Below are positions 34,406-43,862 of a DNA stretch of 64,000 nt, piece after piece. This stretch comes from Aestuariirhabdus sp049985285. GTDB lineage: Bacteria; Pseudomonadota; Gammaproteobacteria; Pseudomonadales; Aestuariirhabdaceae. The stretch is taken from NCBI RefSeq assembly GCF_049985285.1, contig NZ_JBNIEU010000003.1:248001-312000 (forward strand), given 5' to 3'. The position numbers and the translations under genes are program-made. The notes under the pieces are model-generated. The model searched no databases. It was not told where the DNA came from and worked only from the letters and a program-made list of their open reading frames with translations. Within the stretch, counting starts at the first letter, position 1; each line of letters starts with the position of its first letter.

Positions 34406-36016
34406 TTATTGGTGATTTTTCGGTACCAGGATGGTGTCGACCGCTTCGCTGCTGGTGTGGGGGTAGTCCAGGGTGTAGTGGAGTCCGCGGCTTTCCTGAC
34501 GCTGCTGGGCCGAGCGGATGATCAGGTCCGCGACCACGGCCAGGTTGCGCAACTCGATCAGGTCGTTGCTGACCTTGTAGTTGCTGTAAAACTCGTCAAT
34601 CTCCTGCAATAACATATCGACCCGGTGTTTGGCCCTCTGCAGGCGTTTGTTGGTACGCACGATGCCAACGTAGTCCCACATAAAACGCCGCAGCTCCTCC
34701 CAGTTGTGGGCGATAATGACATCCTCATCCGAATCGGTTACCTGACTTTCATCCCAATCGGGTAGGTCGGGTAGGTCGGGAGAGCTGTGGGCCAGTTGCT
34801 GGCGGATATCCTGCGCCGCCGAACGGGCGTAGACGATGCATTCCAGCAGGGAGTTACTGGCCAGCCGATTGGCACCGTGGAGGCCGGTGAAGCTGGTCTC
34901 ACCAATGGCATAGAGGCCGTCGAGGTCGGTGCGTCCGTGTTGGTCAACAATGACGCCGCCACAGGTGTAGTGGGCGGCAGGAACTACCGGGATCGGTTCG
35001 CGGGTGATGTCGATACCGAATCCCAGGCAGCACTCATGCACGGTAGGGAAGTGCTCAAGAATGAAAGCGGCAGGTTTGTGGCTGATATCGAGGTAGAGGC
35101 AGTCCACTCCCAGGCGCTTCATCTCATGGTCGATGGCGCGGGCAACGATATCCCGTGGTGCCAGTTCGAGGCGTGGATCGAAGCGCTCCATAAAACTTTT
35201 TCCGTCGGGGAGGAGTAACTTGCCACCCTCTCCCCGAACCGCTTCGGTAATCAGGAACGATTTCGCCTGTGGGTGGTAGAGGCACGTTGGGTGGAACTGG
35301 TTGAACTCCATATTGGCGACCCGACATCCGGCGCGCCAGGCCATCGCGATTCCATCTCCGCTAGCGCTATCCTGATTGCTGGTATAGAGGTATACCTTAC
35401 TGGCTCCGCCGGTTGCCAGTATCACGCAGCGAGCCTGAAACAGTTCGACCTGATCGGCCTCTATGTTGAGGACGTAAGCGCCTTTGCAACGTGGATTATC
35501 ACTGCCCGTATGGCGGTGGGTGACGAGATCGATCGCTACCCGGTTTTCATAGAGCTCCAGGTTGTCGGTTTCGCGGGCTCTTTGAATCAATGTGCTGGCG
35601 ACAGCATATCCGGTGGCATCTGCGGCATGGATGACGCGTCGGTGGCTGTGGCCACCCTCTTTGGTGAGGTGATAGTTTTGGGGGGCGTCCGGGTCGTCGC
35701 TACTGCGAGTGAACGGCACTCCCTGATTGATGAGCCAGTGAATATTTGCGGAGCTGTTGGAAACCGTAAAGCTTACGGCGTCGTCGTGGCAGAGCCCGGC
35801 ACCCGCTGTCAGCGTATCGGCGGTGTGGTGTTCCACGCTATCGGTGCTGTCGAGGACTGCAGCAATACCCCCCTGGGCTTGGGAGGTGGAGCCTGCCATC
35901 AGGTTGGCCTTGCTGAGTACGGCTACCCTTAGGTGGGGTGCCAGTTCCAGTGCCAGGCTGATACCAGCGGCGCCACTGCCTATCACGAGCACGTCGTGGA
36001 GGTGTTTTATCGTCAT
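34406..36016 (-). CDS. nadB: L-aspartate oxidase
   Basis: A 536-residue flavoprotein that oxidises L-aspartate to iminoaspartate, the first step of NAD synthesis. The FAD motif is VLVIGSGAAGISLALEL near 10-26. The blocks STSQAQGGIAAVL near 43, QFHPTCLYHP near 241 and GLHGANRLASNSLLEC near 376 match NadB and the wider succinate dehydrogenase family. The ATG at 36016 puts the FAD motif at the N terminus; 16 extra codons upstream are open but unlikely. It lies next to rpoE, as in E. coli and Pseudomonas. Confidence 0.94.
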   Translation of the reverse strand: MTIKHLHDVLVIGSGAAGISLALELAPHLRVAVLSKANLMAGSTSQAQGGIAAVLDSTDSVEHHTADTLTAGAGLCHDDAVSFTVSNSSANIHWLINQGVPFTRSSDDPDAPQNYHLTKEGGHSHRRVIHAADATGYAVASTLIQRARETDNLELYENRVAIDLVTHRHTGSDNPRCKGAYVLNIEADQVELFQARCVILATGGASKVYLYTSNQDSASGDGIAMAWRAGCRVANMEFNQFHPTCLYHPQAKSFLITEAVRGEGGKLLLPDGKSFMERFDPRLELAPRDIVARAIDHEMKRLGVDCLYLDISHKPAAFILEHFPTVHECCLGFGIDITREPIPVVPAAHYTCGGVIVDQHGRTDLDGLYAIGETSFTGLHGANRLASNSLLECIVYARSAAQDIRQQLAHSSPDLPDLPDWDESQVTDSDEDVIIAHNWEELRRFMWDYVGIVRTNKRLQRAKHRVDMLLQEIDEFYSNYKVSNDLIELRNLAVVADLIIRSAQQRQESRGLHYTLDYPHTSSEAVDTILVPKNHQ

Positions 36017-36206
36017 GTGGGGCTCGCTCAAGGGGTCCGTAGTTTGTGTGCAAGGCGAGGGCAAGGGTATAGCGTGGCTGCATGGAGGGCAAGCTTGCTA
36101 CTCAACAAGCCTGGGCCCATGCTTGATTTAGAGCGAATTGCCCCCATTGTCAGAGGGTGAGCTTTATAACGTTACCTGCGTGAAAAACCTGAGGTTAACG
36201 TTTTTT

Positions 36207-36233
36207 GAACTAACGAACGCTGGCGGGGTCTAT
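36207..36233 (+). promoter_or_regulatory. Candidate sigma-E (AlgU) promoter of rpoE
   Basis: GAACTA at 36207-36212, exactly 16 bases, then TCTAT at 36229-36233. This resembles the sigma-E consensus GAACTT-N16-TCTGA and lies 67 bases before rpoE, consistent with the autoregulation known for this sigma factor. Confidence 0.55.
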
Positions 36234-36299
36234 CCGCTGGTATTGGCAAAAGATGCTGCGGGTAGCGGCGCACAGCCAGGTGGTCAGTGGGGGAGATGA

Positions 36300-36878
36300 G
36301 TGATCCAGCAACAGGATGAAGATCAGCAATTGGTGGCCCGCGTACAGCAGGGCGACAAGCGCGCGTTTGATCTTCTGGTTATTAAATATCAGCACAAAAT
36401 CCTGGGTTTGGTGAGCCGCTATGTGTTCGATCATCAGGAGGTGCAGGATGTTACCCAGGAGGCATTTATCAAAGCCTACCGGGCGCTGGGAAAATTTCGC
36501 GGCGAAAGCGCGTTCTATACCTGGCTTTACCGCATCGCTATCAATACCGCCAAAAACTATCTGGTATCCCGCAGTCGCAGGCCGCCAGATACCGATGTCG
36601 ATGCGGATGATGCGGAATATTTCGAAGGGCGCAATCCCCTGCGGGAGCTGGAAAATCCCGAGAATCGGTTGCTTACCAATGAAGTTGAAGAGACTATAAA
36701 GCGAGCGATTTCCGGTCTTCCGGAGGACCTTAAAACGGCGCTTACCCTGCGTGAGTTTGAGGGCTTAAGTTATGAAGAGATCGCGGATGTTATGCAGTGC
36801 CCGGTGGGCACCGTGCGCTCACGGATTTTCCGCGCGCGGGATGCGATCGACCGGGAGATCAAGCCACTGCTGCGGTGA
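36300..36878 (+). CDS. rpoE: RNA polymerase sigma factor RpoE/AlgU
   Basis: A 192-residue ECF sigma factor for envelope stress. Region 2 contains YQHKILGLVSRYV and QEAFIKAYRALGKFRGESAFYTWLYRIAINTAKNYLV (about 29-91). Region 4 contains LSYEEIADVMQCPVGTVRSRIFRAR near 156-180. It matches E. coli RpoE and Pseudomonas AlgU throughout. The start is GTG at 36300 after GGGGGAG. It heads the rpoE-rseA-rseB-rseC-mucD cluster. Confidence 0.96.
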   Translation: MIQQQDEDQQLVARVQQGDKRAFDLLVIKYQHKILGLVSRYVFDHQEVQDVTQEAFIKAYRALGKFRGESAFYTWLYRIAINTAKNYLVSRSRRPPDTDVDADDAEYFEGRNPLRELENPENRLLTNEVEETIKRAISGLPEDLKTALTLREFEGLSYEEIADVMQCPVGTVRSRIFRARDAIDREIKPLLR

Positions 36879-37023
36879 GGTACGGTTTACGTGAAAATGA
36901 ATACCCTTATAACAATTCAGGGAACTGGCAGGCCCCTTTGGGGTCAATGTTAAAGAGCAAGTGCACACCGGAGTAGGGATCAACCGGATGGGCTGGTACT
37001 AATAACGAAGTTTGAGGTGTTTA

Positions 37024-37665
37024 ATGAGTTCGGATCAACGTTTGCGGGAATCGCTGTCGGCGGTGTGGGATTGCGAGGCTAACGAGCTTGAACTGCATCG
37101 GGTATTGGCAGAGGTGCACCAGGATTCGGAACTGCGAGATACAGCCCACCGCTACAAGTTGCTGGGCTCCGTGTTAAAGCAGGAGGCGGTATCCCATGTG
37201 TCGATTGATCTTTCGGCATCTATTCGCGATGCGATTGCCGAAGAAACGCCCCACGGCGGTATCGAGAGTGGAAAACGCTATGCACGCTGGATCGGTGGGG
37301 TTGGGCGCGTAGCAATCGCAGCCAGCGTCACCGTGGCCGTATTGTTCGGTATGCAGACCTACAATTACAGCGTTAACTCTGCATCAAGCCTGGATTCAGA
37401 CATCGCACAGGCCCCGGCGGTTATTCATCAATCGGGGGTGGTTCAGTTGACCAACCGTATGGGGGCAAGCAGTCTGCCAGCCGGATTTGACGAGGCGGTG
37501 AACGTGCCGACGGCAGCCAAGATTGAGCAGGCCCGCAAGTACGCCGACGCGATCTCTCAGCAGCGCCTGAAGACCTATATGTTGCAACATGCTGAAAATA
37601 GCGCCCTGGGTCAGTATCAGGGGATGCTGCCTTTCGCCCGTCTGGTCAATGCTGAAAGTCGTTGA
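37024..37665 (+). CDS. rseA: Anti-sigma-E factor RseA/MucA
   Basis: A 213-residue inner-membrane anti-sigma factor. The cytoplasmic N-terminal part (MSSDQRLRESLSAVWDCEAN) binds the sigma factor. One membrane segment lies near 94-110 (VAIAASVTVAVLFGMQT), followed by a periplasmic tail cut by DegS-type proteases during stress. The ATG at 37024 is chosen over one four codons upstream because it gives the family N terminus. It overlaps rseB by 17 bases. Confidence 0.92.
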   Translation: MSSDQRLRESLSAVWDCEANELELHRVLAEVHQDSELRDTAHRYKLLGSVLKQEAVSHVSIDLSASIRDAIAEETPHGGIESGKRYARWIGGVGRVAIAASVTVAVLFGMQTYNYSVNSASSLDSDIAQAPAVIHQSGVVQLTNRMGASSLPAGFDEAVNVPTAAKIEQARKYADAISQQRLKTYMLQHAENSALGQYQGMLPFARLVNAESR

Positions 37666-38677
37666 TGCGAGACTACTGGTGATTACTCGATCTATAGCCA
37701 TCGTATGGGTACTCTTGAGTTCTTTGGCGTCAAGCGCCCTGCTGGCGGATAACCACGACAAGAGCAAAATCTGGTTGAGTGCGATGAACGAGGCCTACCG
37801 TACCCTCAGTTTTCGCGGCAACCTCGTGTTCCAAAACTCCCAGGGGCTCAACACCCTTTCTATCGTGCGTGATCTTAGCGGTGAACAGCACCGTGCGCGC
37901 ATGGTCTACCTCGACGGGTCCTATCGGGAGGTCGTTCGAGAAGGCGAGTTGGTGACCTTTCTCAATACGGATCAGGTGCTTCGCTTCGAGCACGATGACA
38001 CCACGGTCACTCCCGAGCAGTTGCTGGAACGCTTTAGCGCCCTGGGAGACTCTTATCGAAGTGAATTTGTCGGCAGGGATCGGGTGGCTGGTCGAGCGGC
38101 TATTCTGGTCAATGTAGTGCCGGGCGATCGCCACCGCTATGGCTATCAGCTATGGCTCGATGAGCAGACCGGATTGTTGTTAAAGTCATTGATGGTGGAT
38201 GACAAGGGCGCGGTGTTGGAGCGGATGCAGTTTGTCTCTCTGCAGGTGGTTACTGCCATTAAGCCTGAGGAGTTGCGCCTCTCCATTGAGCTGGAACAGG
38301 TGCCTGAGGCGCTGGTGACTACTCACCGTATAGAGTCCCGCCTGGAGTTTGATGAAACCGATCGTCCGCTGAATTGGCAGGTGGGTTGGGTGCCCGAGGG
38401 CTTTTCCCTGACCAAGCGCGATGAGCGCCGCAGCCCGGTGGGGAAGCATCCTGTCGACTCGCAGATGTATTCCGACGGCCTTGCCAGTTTTTCGTTGTTT
38501 GTTGAGCTCGATGAGGAAAATCTGCTCAGCGAGGCTACCGATAGCAATGGTGCCACTACCGCGATCTCCCGGGTTTTTCGTGACCAGCAAGATCTTTACA
38601 TGGTGACGGTGGTGGGTGAGATCCCGCTGGGTACCGCCGAACGCATCGCGGTATCCATCGCGCCCGCACAGAGGTAG
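37649..38677 (+). CDS. rseB: Sigma-E regulatory protein RseB/MucB
   Basis: A 342-residue periplasmic protein that shields RseA from cleavage and senses lipoproteins or lipopolysaccharide. A signal peptide is seen at the N terminus (LLVITRSIAIVWVLLSSLASSALLA). The MucB/RseB body includes WLSAMNEAYRTLSFRGNLVF near 42 and a C-terminal domain near LEFDETDRPLNWQVGWVPEGF. The ATG at 37649 lies inside the end of rseA and places the signal peptide correctly. Confidence 0.92.
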   Translation: MLKVVDARLLVITRSIAIVWVLLSSLASSALLADNHDKSKIWLSAMNEAYRTLSFRGNLVFQNSQGLNTLSIVRDLSGEQHRARMVYLDGSYREVVREGELVTFLNTDQVLRFEHDDTTVTPEQLLERFSALGDSYRSEFVGRDRVAGRAAILVNVVPGDRHRYGYQLWLDEQTGLLLKSLMVDDKGAVLERMQFVSLQVVTAIKPEELRLSIELEQVPEALVTTHRIESRLEFDETDRPLNWQVGWVPEGFSLTKRDERRSPVGKHPVDSQMYSDGLASFSLFVELDEENLLSEATDSNGATTAISRVFRDQQDLYMVTVVGEIPLGTAERIAVSIAPAQR

Positions 38678-38681
38678 GACG

Positions 38682-39131
38682 ATGGTGGAGGAGCGAGGAG
38701 TCGCGGTAGCGGTAGAATCCGGCGCAATCTGGGTTGAAACCCGTCGTCAGTCCAGTTGCGGTCAATGTAGCGCGAAGGCTATGTGCGGCCAGGAGCTGCT
38801 GAATAAGCTGGGCCGTACACAGAACTGCAACCTCGTGCGTGCGCTTAATGACTATCCTGTGCGGGTCGGTGATACGGTGACCATCGCCATCCCCGAGCAA
38901 GTGATTATCAAGGGGGCGCTGTTGGTGTATCTGGTGCCCCTGTTGTTGATGTTGTTTGCACTGGTCTTGTGCGAATGGCTGCAACTAAGCGAAGGTTGGG
39001 TCATGTTGGGATCACTGGCCGGCTTGCTGGGCGGTTTTGGGGTTGTTGCCCTGCGTAGCCGCATGCTGCAGGGCTCGGGAGCGGTTCAACCGCGGGTAGT
39101 CCATGTAGGTTTGATGTCGACCGGGCCCTGA
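38682..39131 (+). CDS. rseC: RseC/MucC family membrane protein
   Basis: A 149-residue protein with an N-terminal Cys cluster (SSCGQCSAKAMCGQ near 25-38) followed by two membrane helices (about 77-97 and 104-124). This is the RseC layout. RseC is a positive but poorly understood modulator of sigma-E and has been linked to redox-active complexes. It begins 4 bases after the rseB stop; the ATG at 38682 gives the usual MVEERGVAVAVE start. Confidence 0.9.
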   Translation: MVEERGVAVAVESGAIWVETRRQSSCGQCSAKAMCGQELLNKLGRTQNCNLVRALNDYPVRVGDTVTIAIPEQVIIKGALLVYLVPLLLMLFALVLCEWLQLSEGWVMLGSLAGLLGGFGVVALRSRMLQGSGAVQPRVVHVGLMSTGP

Positions 39132-39188
39132 TAGCAGGCGGTTGGGGTTCAGGAAATTAAGTATCTCTAAGGGTAATCAGGAGTGACA

Positions 39189-40589
39189 ATGAATCGATAT
39201 CGTTCATCGTTGTGGCGCTGCGTCGCTGTGATCGTCGCGTTGGCATGGTTTTCACAGGCCCGGGCCGCGCAGCTGCCGGAATTTACACAGCTGGTCAAAC
39301 AGGCGTCTCCGGCAGTGGTTAATATCAGCACCGTGCAGGGTGCAAAAGAAGCAAAGCCGATCATGGGGCCTAACGGGCAACCGTTGCCGGATATTTTTCA
39401 GGAATTTTTTGGGCGCCCCCATCCGCGCGCAGAAGGGGGGCAGCCACGTCCGCAGTCGCTGGGATCTGGATTCATTATCTCCAAGGATGGTTACATCCTC
39501 ACCAATAATCATGTGGTAGACGGTGCGAGCCAGGTGATCGTGCGCCTGAGTGATCGTCGTGAGCTTGAGGCTACGGTCATCGGCGCCGATGAGCGCTCCG
39601 ATCTGGCGTTACTGAAGATCGATGCAGAGGGACTTCCCGTGGTCAAAATTGGCCATTCTGCGGATCTTGAGCCGGGACAGTGGGTGGTTGCTATCGGATC
39701 CCCCTTTGGCTTCGACTATTCGGTCACCGCAGGCATTATCAGTGCGCTGGGGCGAAGCTTGCCCAGCGAAAATTATGTGCCTTTTATTCAGACCGATGTT
39801 GCGATCAATCCGGGCAATTCCGGTGGCCCGCTGTTTAATCTGGATGGCGAGGTGATCGGCATAAACTCCCAGATCTTCACCCGCTCCGGTGGCTTTATGG
39901 GGCTCTCCTTTGCGATACCGATGGATGTGGCGATGCGGGTGTCGGACCAGCTCAAGGAGCAAGGTTATGTTTCCCGAGGCTGGCTGGGTGTCGTCATCCA
40001 GGATGTGAACAAGGACTTGGCGGAGTCTTTCGGGTTGGAAAAGGCTGCAGGCGCCTTGGTGGCCCAGGTGATGCCCGATGGCCCTGGAGACCGCTCGGGC
40101 CTGCGCGATGGAGATGTTATTCTTCGCTTTGGCGACAAGAAGATCAACCTGTCATCCGACCTTCCCCATGCTGTGGGAGCGACGCCCCCGGGAGATACCG
40201 TCAAGGTGAAGCTGGTTCGTGACAGCAAGCAGATCACGCTGGATGTTACGGTGGGTGAGCTGCCTACCGATCAACGTCAGGCGATGGCGCCGGCTGAGTC
40301 GGCCAAGAAGGCTAATCGACTGGGGGTCAAGGTTGTGGCGTTGACCGACGATCAAAAGCGGGAGCTGGAGGTTGGCAATGGGGTGGTGGTGAGCGAAGTG
40401 ATCGGCGGGCCTGCGCGGACTATTGGTCTCAGGCCCGGAGATGTAATTTCCGATGTGAATAGCCAGGCGGTGGAGTCACCCAGGCAGTTCAGCGCCTTGA
40501 TCGCAGAGCTTCCATCGGACCGTTCCATCGCCATGCGCATTATTCGCCGTGGTCGTCCTGGATATATCACGTTTAAGCTGCCGCAATAA
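39189..40589 (+). CDS. mucD: Periplasmic Do-type serine protease MucD/DegP
   Basis: A 466-residue trypsin-like protease with two PDZ domains that degrades misfolded envelope proteins. A signal peptide ends near SQARA. The catalytic triad is visible as His in TNNHVVDG near 108, Asp in DERSDLALLKID near 136 and Ser in NPGNSGGPLF near 212. PDZ1 starts near RGWLGVVIQDV (about 259) and PDZ2 near NRLGVKVV (about 376). The ATG at 39189 has AGGAG at good spacing; a GTG two codons upstream is the alternative. The position after rseC matches the algU-mucABCD cluster. Confidence 0.94.
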   Translation: MNRYRSSLWRCVAVIVALAWFSQARAAQLPEFTQLVKQASPAVVNISTVQGAKEAKPIMGPNGQPLPDIFQEFFGRPHPRAEGGQPRPQSLGSGFIISKDGYILTNNHVVDGASQVIVRLSDRRELEATVIGADERSDLALLKIDAEGLPVVKIGHSADLEPGQWVVAIGSPFGFDYSVTAGIISALGRSLPSENYVPFIQTDVAINPGNSGGPLFNLDGEVIGINSQIFTRSGGFMGLSFAIPMDVAMRVSDQLKEQGYVSRGWLGVVIQDVNKDLAESFGLEKAAGALVAQVMPDGPGDRSGLRDGDVILRFGDKKINLSSDLPHAVGATPPGDTVKVKLVRDSKQITLDVTVGELPTDQRQAMAPAESAKKANRLGVKVVALTDDQKRELEVGNGVVVSEVIGGPARTIGLRPGDVISDVNSQAVESPRQFSALIAELPSDRSIAMRIIRRGRPGYITFKLPQ

Positions 40590-40846
40590 GCGATAAGCAG
40601 ACGGGCGTTTTGCGCCCGTCAACGGCCCCGGCTTATCGGTATGCCATCCATAGCGGACAGGGGGGATATGGGGTACACTTGCGCCCTGTTTTTCAGGGGA
40701 CTCATGGCGGGTCTCCGGCGCTTACCCCACCAAGGCGGTGGCGCTGGTTCAAAATGCGATTTCAGGCTGTCGTTAACCCTTCATCCCGCGCGCTGATTGA
40801 CGTTGCCAAAACTCGTACTTCGATTCCTGCTTTCTAGTGATACATT

Positions 40847-42646
40847 GTGACCGACCTTTCTCATATCCGTAATTTCTCCATCATCGCCCATATTGATCAC
40901 GGCAAATCGACCATTGCCGACCGATTCATTCAACTCTGCGGTGGACTTTCCAATCGTGAAATGGCCGCGCAGGTGCTCGACTCAATGGACATTGAGCGAG
41001 AGCGTGGTATCACCATCAAGGCGCAGAGCGTGACCCTCAACTATGAGGCCCGTGACGGTAAAACCTACCAGCTTAATTTTATTGATACCCCCGGACATGT
41101 GGATTTTTCTTACGAGGTTTCCCGCTCGTTGGCCGCGTGCGAGGGTGCCCTGTTGGTAGTAGACGCCGGGCAGGGTGTGGAAGCGCAGTCAGTTGCCAAC
41201 TGCTACACCGCGATTGAGCAAGGTCTGGAGGTGGTCCCCGTTCTCAATAAGATGGACTTGCCCCAAGCCGAACCCGAGCGGGTCGCCCAGGAGATCGAAG
41301 AGATCATCGGCCTGGACGCGACAGACGCCGTGCGCTGTAGTGCGAAAAGCGGCTTGGGGGTTGAGGATGTGCTGGAGCGCCTGGTGGCGGAGGTTCCTCC
41401 CCCCAAAGGTGATGTGGACGCACCCCTACAGGCTTTGATTATCGATTCCTGGTTTGACAACTACCTGGGCATTGTCTCCCTTGTGCGGGTGGTTCAGGGT
41501 TCTTTGCGCAAGGGCGAAAAGATGTTGGTCAAGTCTACCGGCAATTCTCATGTGGTGGACGGGGTTGGTATCTTTACCCCCAAGCGCAAGGAGATCGGTG
41601 TCTTGCGGGCGGGAGAAGTGGGGTATGTGATTGCCGGCATCAAGGACATTAAAGGGGCTCCGGTCGGCGATACCTTGACGCACCAGAAAACACCTGATGT
41701 GGAGATGCTTCCGGGGTTTCAGCAGGTTAAACCCCAAGTTTATGCCGGTTTGTTTACGGTCAGCTCGGACGACTACGAGTCGTTTCGTGATGCCTTGGGC
41801 AAGTTGACCCTGAACGATGCTTCGCTGTTTTATGAACCCGAAAGCTCCGACGCTCTGGGCTTTGGCTTCCGTTGCGGTTTCCTCGGGATGTTGCATATGG
41901 AGATCATTCAGGAGCGTCTGGAGCGAGAGTACAACCTCGACCTGATTACCACTGCGCCAACGGTTATGTTTGAGGTGGTGCTGCGTGATGGGACGGTGGC
42001 GTTGGTGGATAATCCCTCCAAATTACCGGATCCCGCCTCGATCGAAGAGATGCGCGAGCCGATCGTCGTAGCCAATATCCTGGTGCCCAAAGAGCATTTG
42101 GGTAACGTGATCACCCTTTGTATTGAAAAGCGGGGTACCCAGAAAGACCTTCAGTTCACCGGAGGGCAGGTATCCCTGACTTACGAGCTGCCGATGAATG
42201 AAGTGGTGCTTGATTTTTTCGATCGTCTAAAATCGGTCAGTCGGGGCTTTGCTTCGCTCGATTACAGCTTTGATCGTTTTCAGGCAGCGCGTCTGGTTCG
42301 CCTCGATGTACTAATCAATAGTGAAAAGGTCGATGCCCTGGCCTTGATCGTGCACAAGGATAATGCCCATGGCAAAGGTCGGGTGTTGACCGAGAAGATG
42401 AAAGAGCTAATTCCGCGTCAGATGTTCGATGTAGCCATTCAGGCGGCGATCGGTGGGCAGATCGTTGCACGTCAAACCGTCAAGGCGCTGCGTAAAAACG
42501 TAACGGCCAAATGTTACGGCGGCGATGTTAGTCGTAAACGAAAGCTGCTCGAAAAGCAGAAAGCGGGTAAGAAACGCATGAAGCAGGTGGGTCGTGTGGA
42601 GATCCCACAGGAAGCCTTCCTTGCGGTACTTAAGGTGGACAGTTAA
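40847..42646 (+). CDS. lepA: Elongation factor 4 (LepA)
   Basis: A 599-residue ribosome-associated GTPase. G motifs are AHIDHGKST (P-loop), DTPGH and NKMD, followed by EF-G-like domains and the LepA-specific C-terminal domain ending near KAGKKRMKQVGRVEIPQEAF. The start is GTG at 40847. No strong ribosome site was seen before it. lepB follows after 2 bases, a conserved pairing. Confidence 0.97.
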   Translation: MTDLSHIRNFSIIAHIDHGKSTIADRFIQLCGGLSNREMAAQVLDSMDIERERGITIKAQSVTLNYEARDGKTYQLNFIDTPGHVDFSYEVSRSLAACEGALLVVDAGQGVEAQSVANCYTAIEQGLEVVPVLNKMDLPQAEPERVAQEIEEIIGLDATDAVRCSAKSGLGVEDVLERLVAEVPPPKGDVDAPLQALIIDSWFDNYLGIVSLVRVVQGSLRKGEKMLVKSTGNSHVVDGVGIFTPKRKEIGVLRAGEVGYVIAGIKDIKGAPVGDTLTHQKTPDVEMLPGFQQVKPQVYAGLFTVSSDDYESFRDALGKLTLNDASLFYEPESSDALGFGFRCGFLGMLHMEIIQERLEREYNLDLITTAPTVMFEVVLRDGTVALVDNPSKLPDPASIEEMREPIVVANILVPKEHLGNVITLCIEKRGTQKDLQFTGGQVSLTYELPMNEVVLDFFDRLKSVSRGFASLDYSFDRFQAARLVRLDVLINSEKVDALALIVHKDNAHGKGRVLTEKMKELIPRQMFDVAIQAAIGGQIVARQTVKALRKNVTAKCYGGDVSRKRKLLEKQKAGKKRMKQVGRVEIPQEAFLAVLKVDS

Positions 42647-42648
42647 AT

Positions 42649-43473
42649 ATGGATATCAATTTTCCGCTGATCTTGGTTATTTTGGTTGCGGTGACAGGGT
42701 TGGTGACGCTGCTTGACCGCATGACCCTGGCTCCAGCGCGCCGCACAAAAGCATTGGCCCAGTGTGAAGCCAATGGCCAGATAGAGCTGGCGAACGAGGT
42801 GGTGTTGGCTGAAATGAGCAAGGAGCCGGGCTGGGTTGAAACCTGTCGCTCGGTGTTCCCGGTACTGTTGGCAGTACTGGTTTTGCGTTCTTTTCTCTAT
42901 GAGCCGTTCCAGATTCCTTCGGGTTCTATGAAGCCAACCCTGGAAATTGGCGATTTTATTCTAGTGAATAAATTCAATTATGGGATTCGATTGCCGGTAC
43001 TGGATACCAAGGTGATCAGTGTCGGCGACCCTCAACGAGGCGATGTGATGGTGTTTCGCGAGCCGCGTAATCCCAGTATCAACTTTATCAAGCGGGTGAT
43101 TGGCCTACCCGGAGACCGGATTCGCTATCAGGGTAAGACGGTATTGGTCAATGGTCAGCCCCTCGACAAGCGCTTTGTGGCCCGTTTTGAACAAAGCGGC
43201 ATACCCTACAGCGTGATGGAGGAGTCCCACGGGGATCACCAGTACAGTACTCGTGAAGACGTGACGCCACCTGATCCGCGTACCCAGCGTGAGTGGGTGG
43301 TTCCCGAAGGGCACTATTTTATGATGGGTGATAACCGGGATCACAGTAACGATAGTCGTTATTGGGGTTTTGTTCCTGAAGCGAATATAGTAGGTGAAGC
43401 GGTCGCTATCTGGATGCACTGGCCGCAGTGGGGAGAGCTCCCCAGCTTCAGGAATAATGGGTCGATCAGGTAG
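42649..43473 (+). CDS. lepB: Signal peptidase I
   Basis: A 274-residue inner-membrane protease that removes signal peptides. Membrane segments lie near 4-22 and 66-84. The catalytic Ser is Ser93 in PSGSMKP, and the general base is Lys148 in FIKRVIGLPGDRI. The box GDNRDHSNDSRYWGFVP near 226 is also present. It follows lepA directly and precedes the DUF4845-rnc-era group. Confidence 0.96.
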   Translation: MDINFPLILVILVAVTGLVTLLDRMTLAPARRTKALAQCEANGQIELANEVVLAEMSKEPGWVETCRSVFPVLLAVLVLRSFLYEPFQIPSGSMKPTLEIGDFILVNKFNYGIRLPVLDTKVISVGDPQRGDVMVFREPRNPSINFIKRVIGLPGDRIRYQGKTVLVNGQPLDKRFVARFEQSGIPYSVMEESHGDHQYSTREDVTPPDPRTQREWVVPEGHYFMMGDNRDHSNDSRYWGFVPEANIVGEAVAIWMHWPQWGELPSFRNNGSIR

Positions 43474-43487
43474 TTGCAGGAGGGATG

Positions 43488-43862
43488 ATGAAATTTTCCA
43501 AAACACAGCGGGGTATGAGCAGTTCGGGCTGGATGGCGACACTGGCCATTGGTGGCATGGTGCTGCTGCTGGTGTTCAAGATGGTGCCTTATTATATGGA
43601 CGATGCGGCGATCGGCCAGCTCCTTGAAAATATATCGAACCGCCAGAACATCGAGGAAGCGAGCGTACGCGAAATAGAAAGTTTCATCAGTAAAGGTATG
43701 CAGACCAACTCGATTCGCGACTTCGATAACGACACGATTGAGGTGTACGAAGCCGACGGGTATATGAAGGTCGATATAGTGTATGAGAAAAGGGTAAATA
43801 TCATCGGTAATGTCGATGTGGTGATGAGTTTCAAACACAACTGGCAAGTAGCGAATCAGTGA
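43488..43862 (+). CDS. DUF4845 family membrane-anchored protein
   Basis: A 124-residue protein with one N-terminal membrane helix (about 14-33, MATLAIGGMVLLLVFKMVP) and a C-terminal domain likely facing the periplasm. It belongs to the DUF4845 family that commonly sits between lepB and rnc in gammaproteobacteria; its function is unknown. AGGAGG at 43478-43483 fits the second of two adjacent ATG codons. It overlaps rnc by 4 bases. Confidence 0.85.
   Translation: MKFSKTQRGMSSSGWMATLAIGGMVLLLVFKMVPYYMDDAAIGQLLENISNRQNIEEASVREIESFISKGMQTNSIRDFDNDTIEVYEADGYMKVDIVYEKRVNIIGNVDVVMSFKHNWQVANQ

Noticed and set aside
40600..40620. Hairpin GACGGGC/GCCCGTC after mucD
   Set aside because: The T residues lie in the loop and no T run follows, so it is not a convincing terminator.
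40754..40837. A 27-codon frame ending 9 bases before lepA, possible leader peptide
   Set aside because: No ribosome site, no attenuator-like hairpin and no amino-acid run; probably chance.
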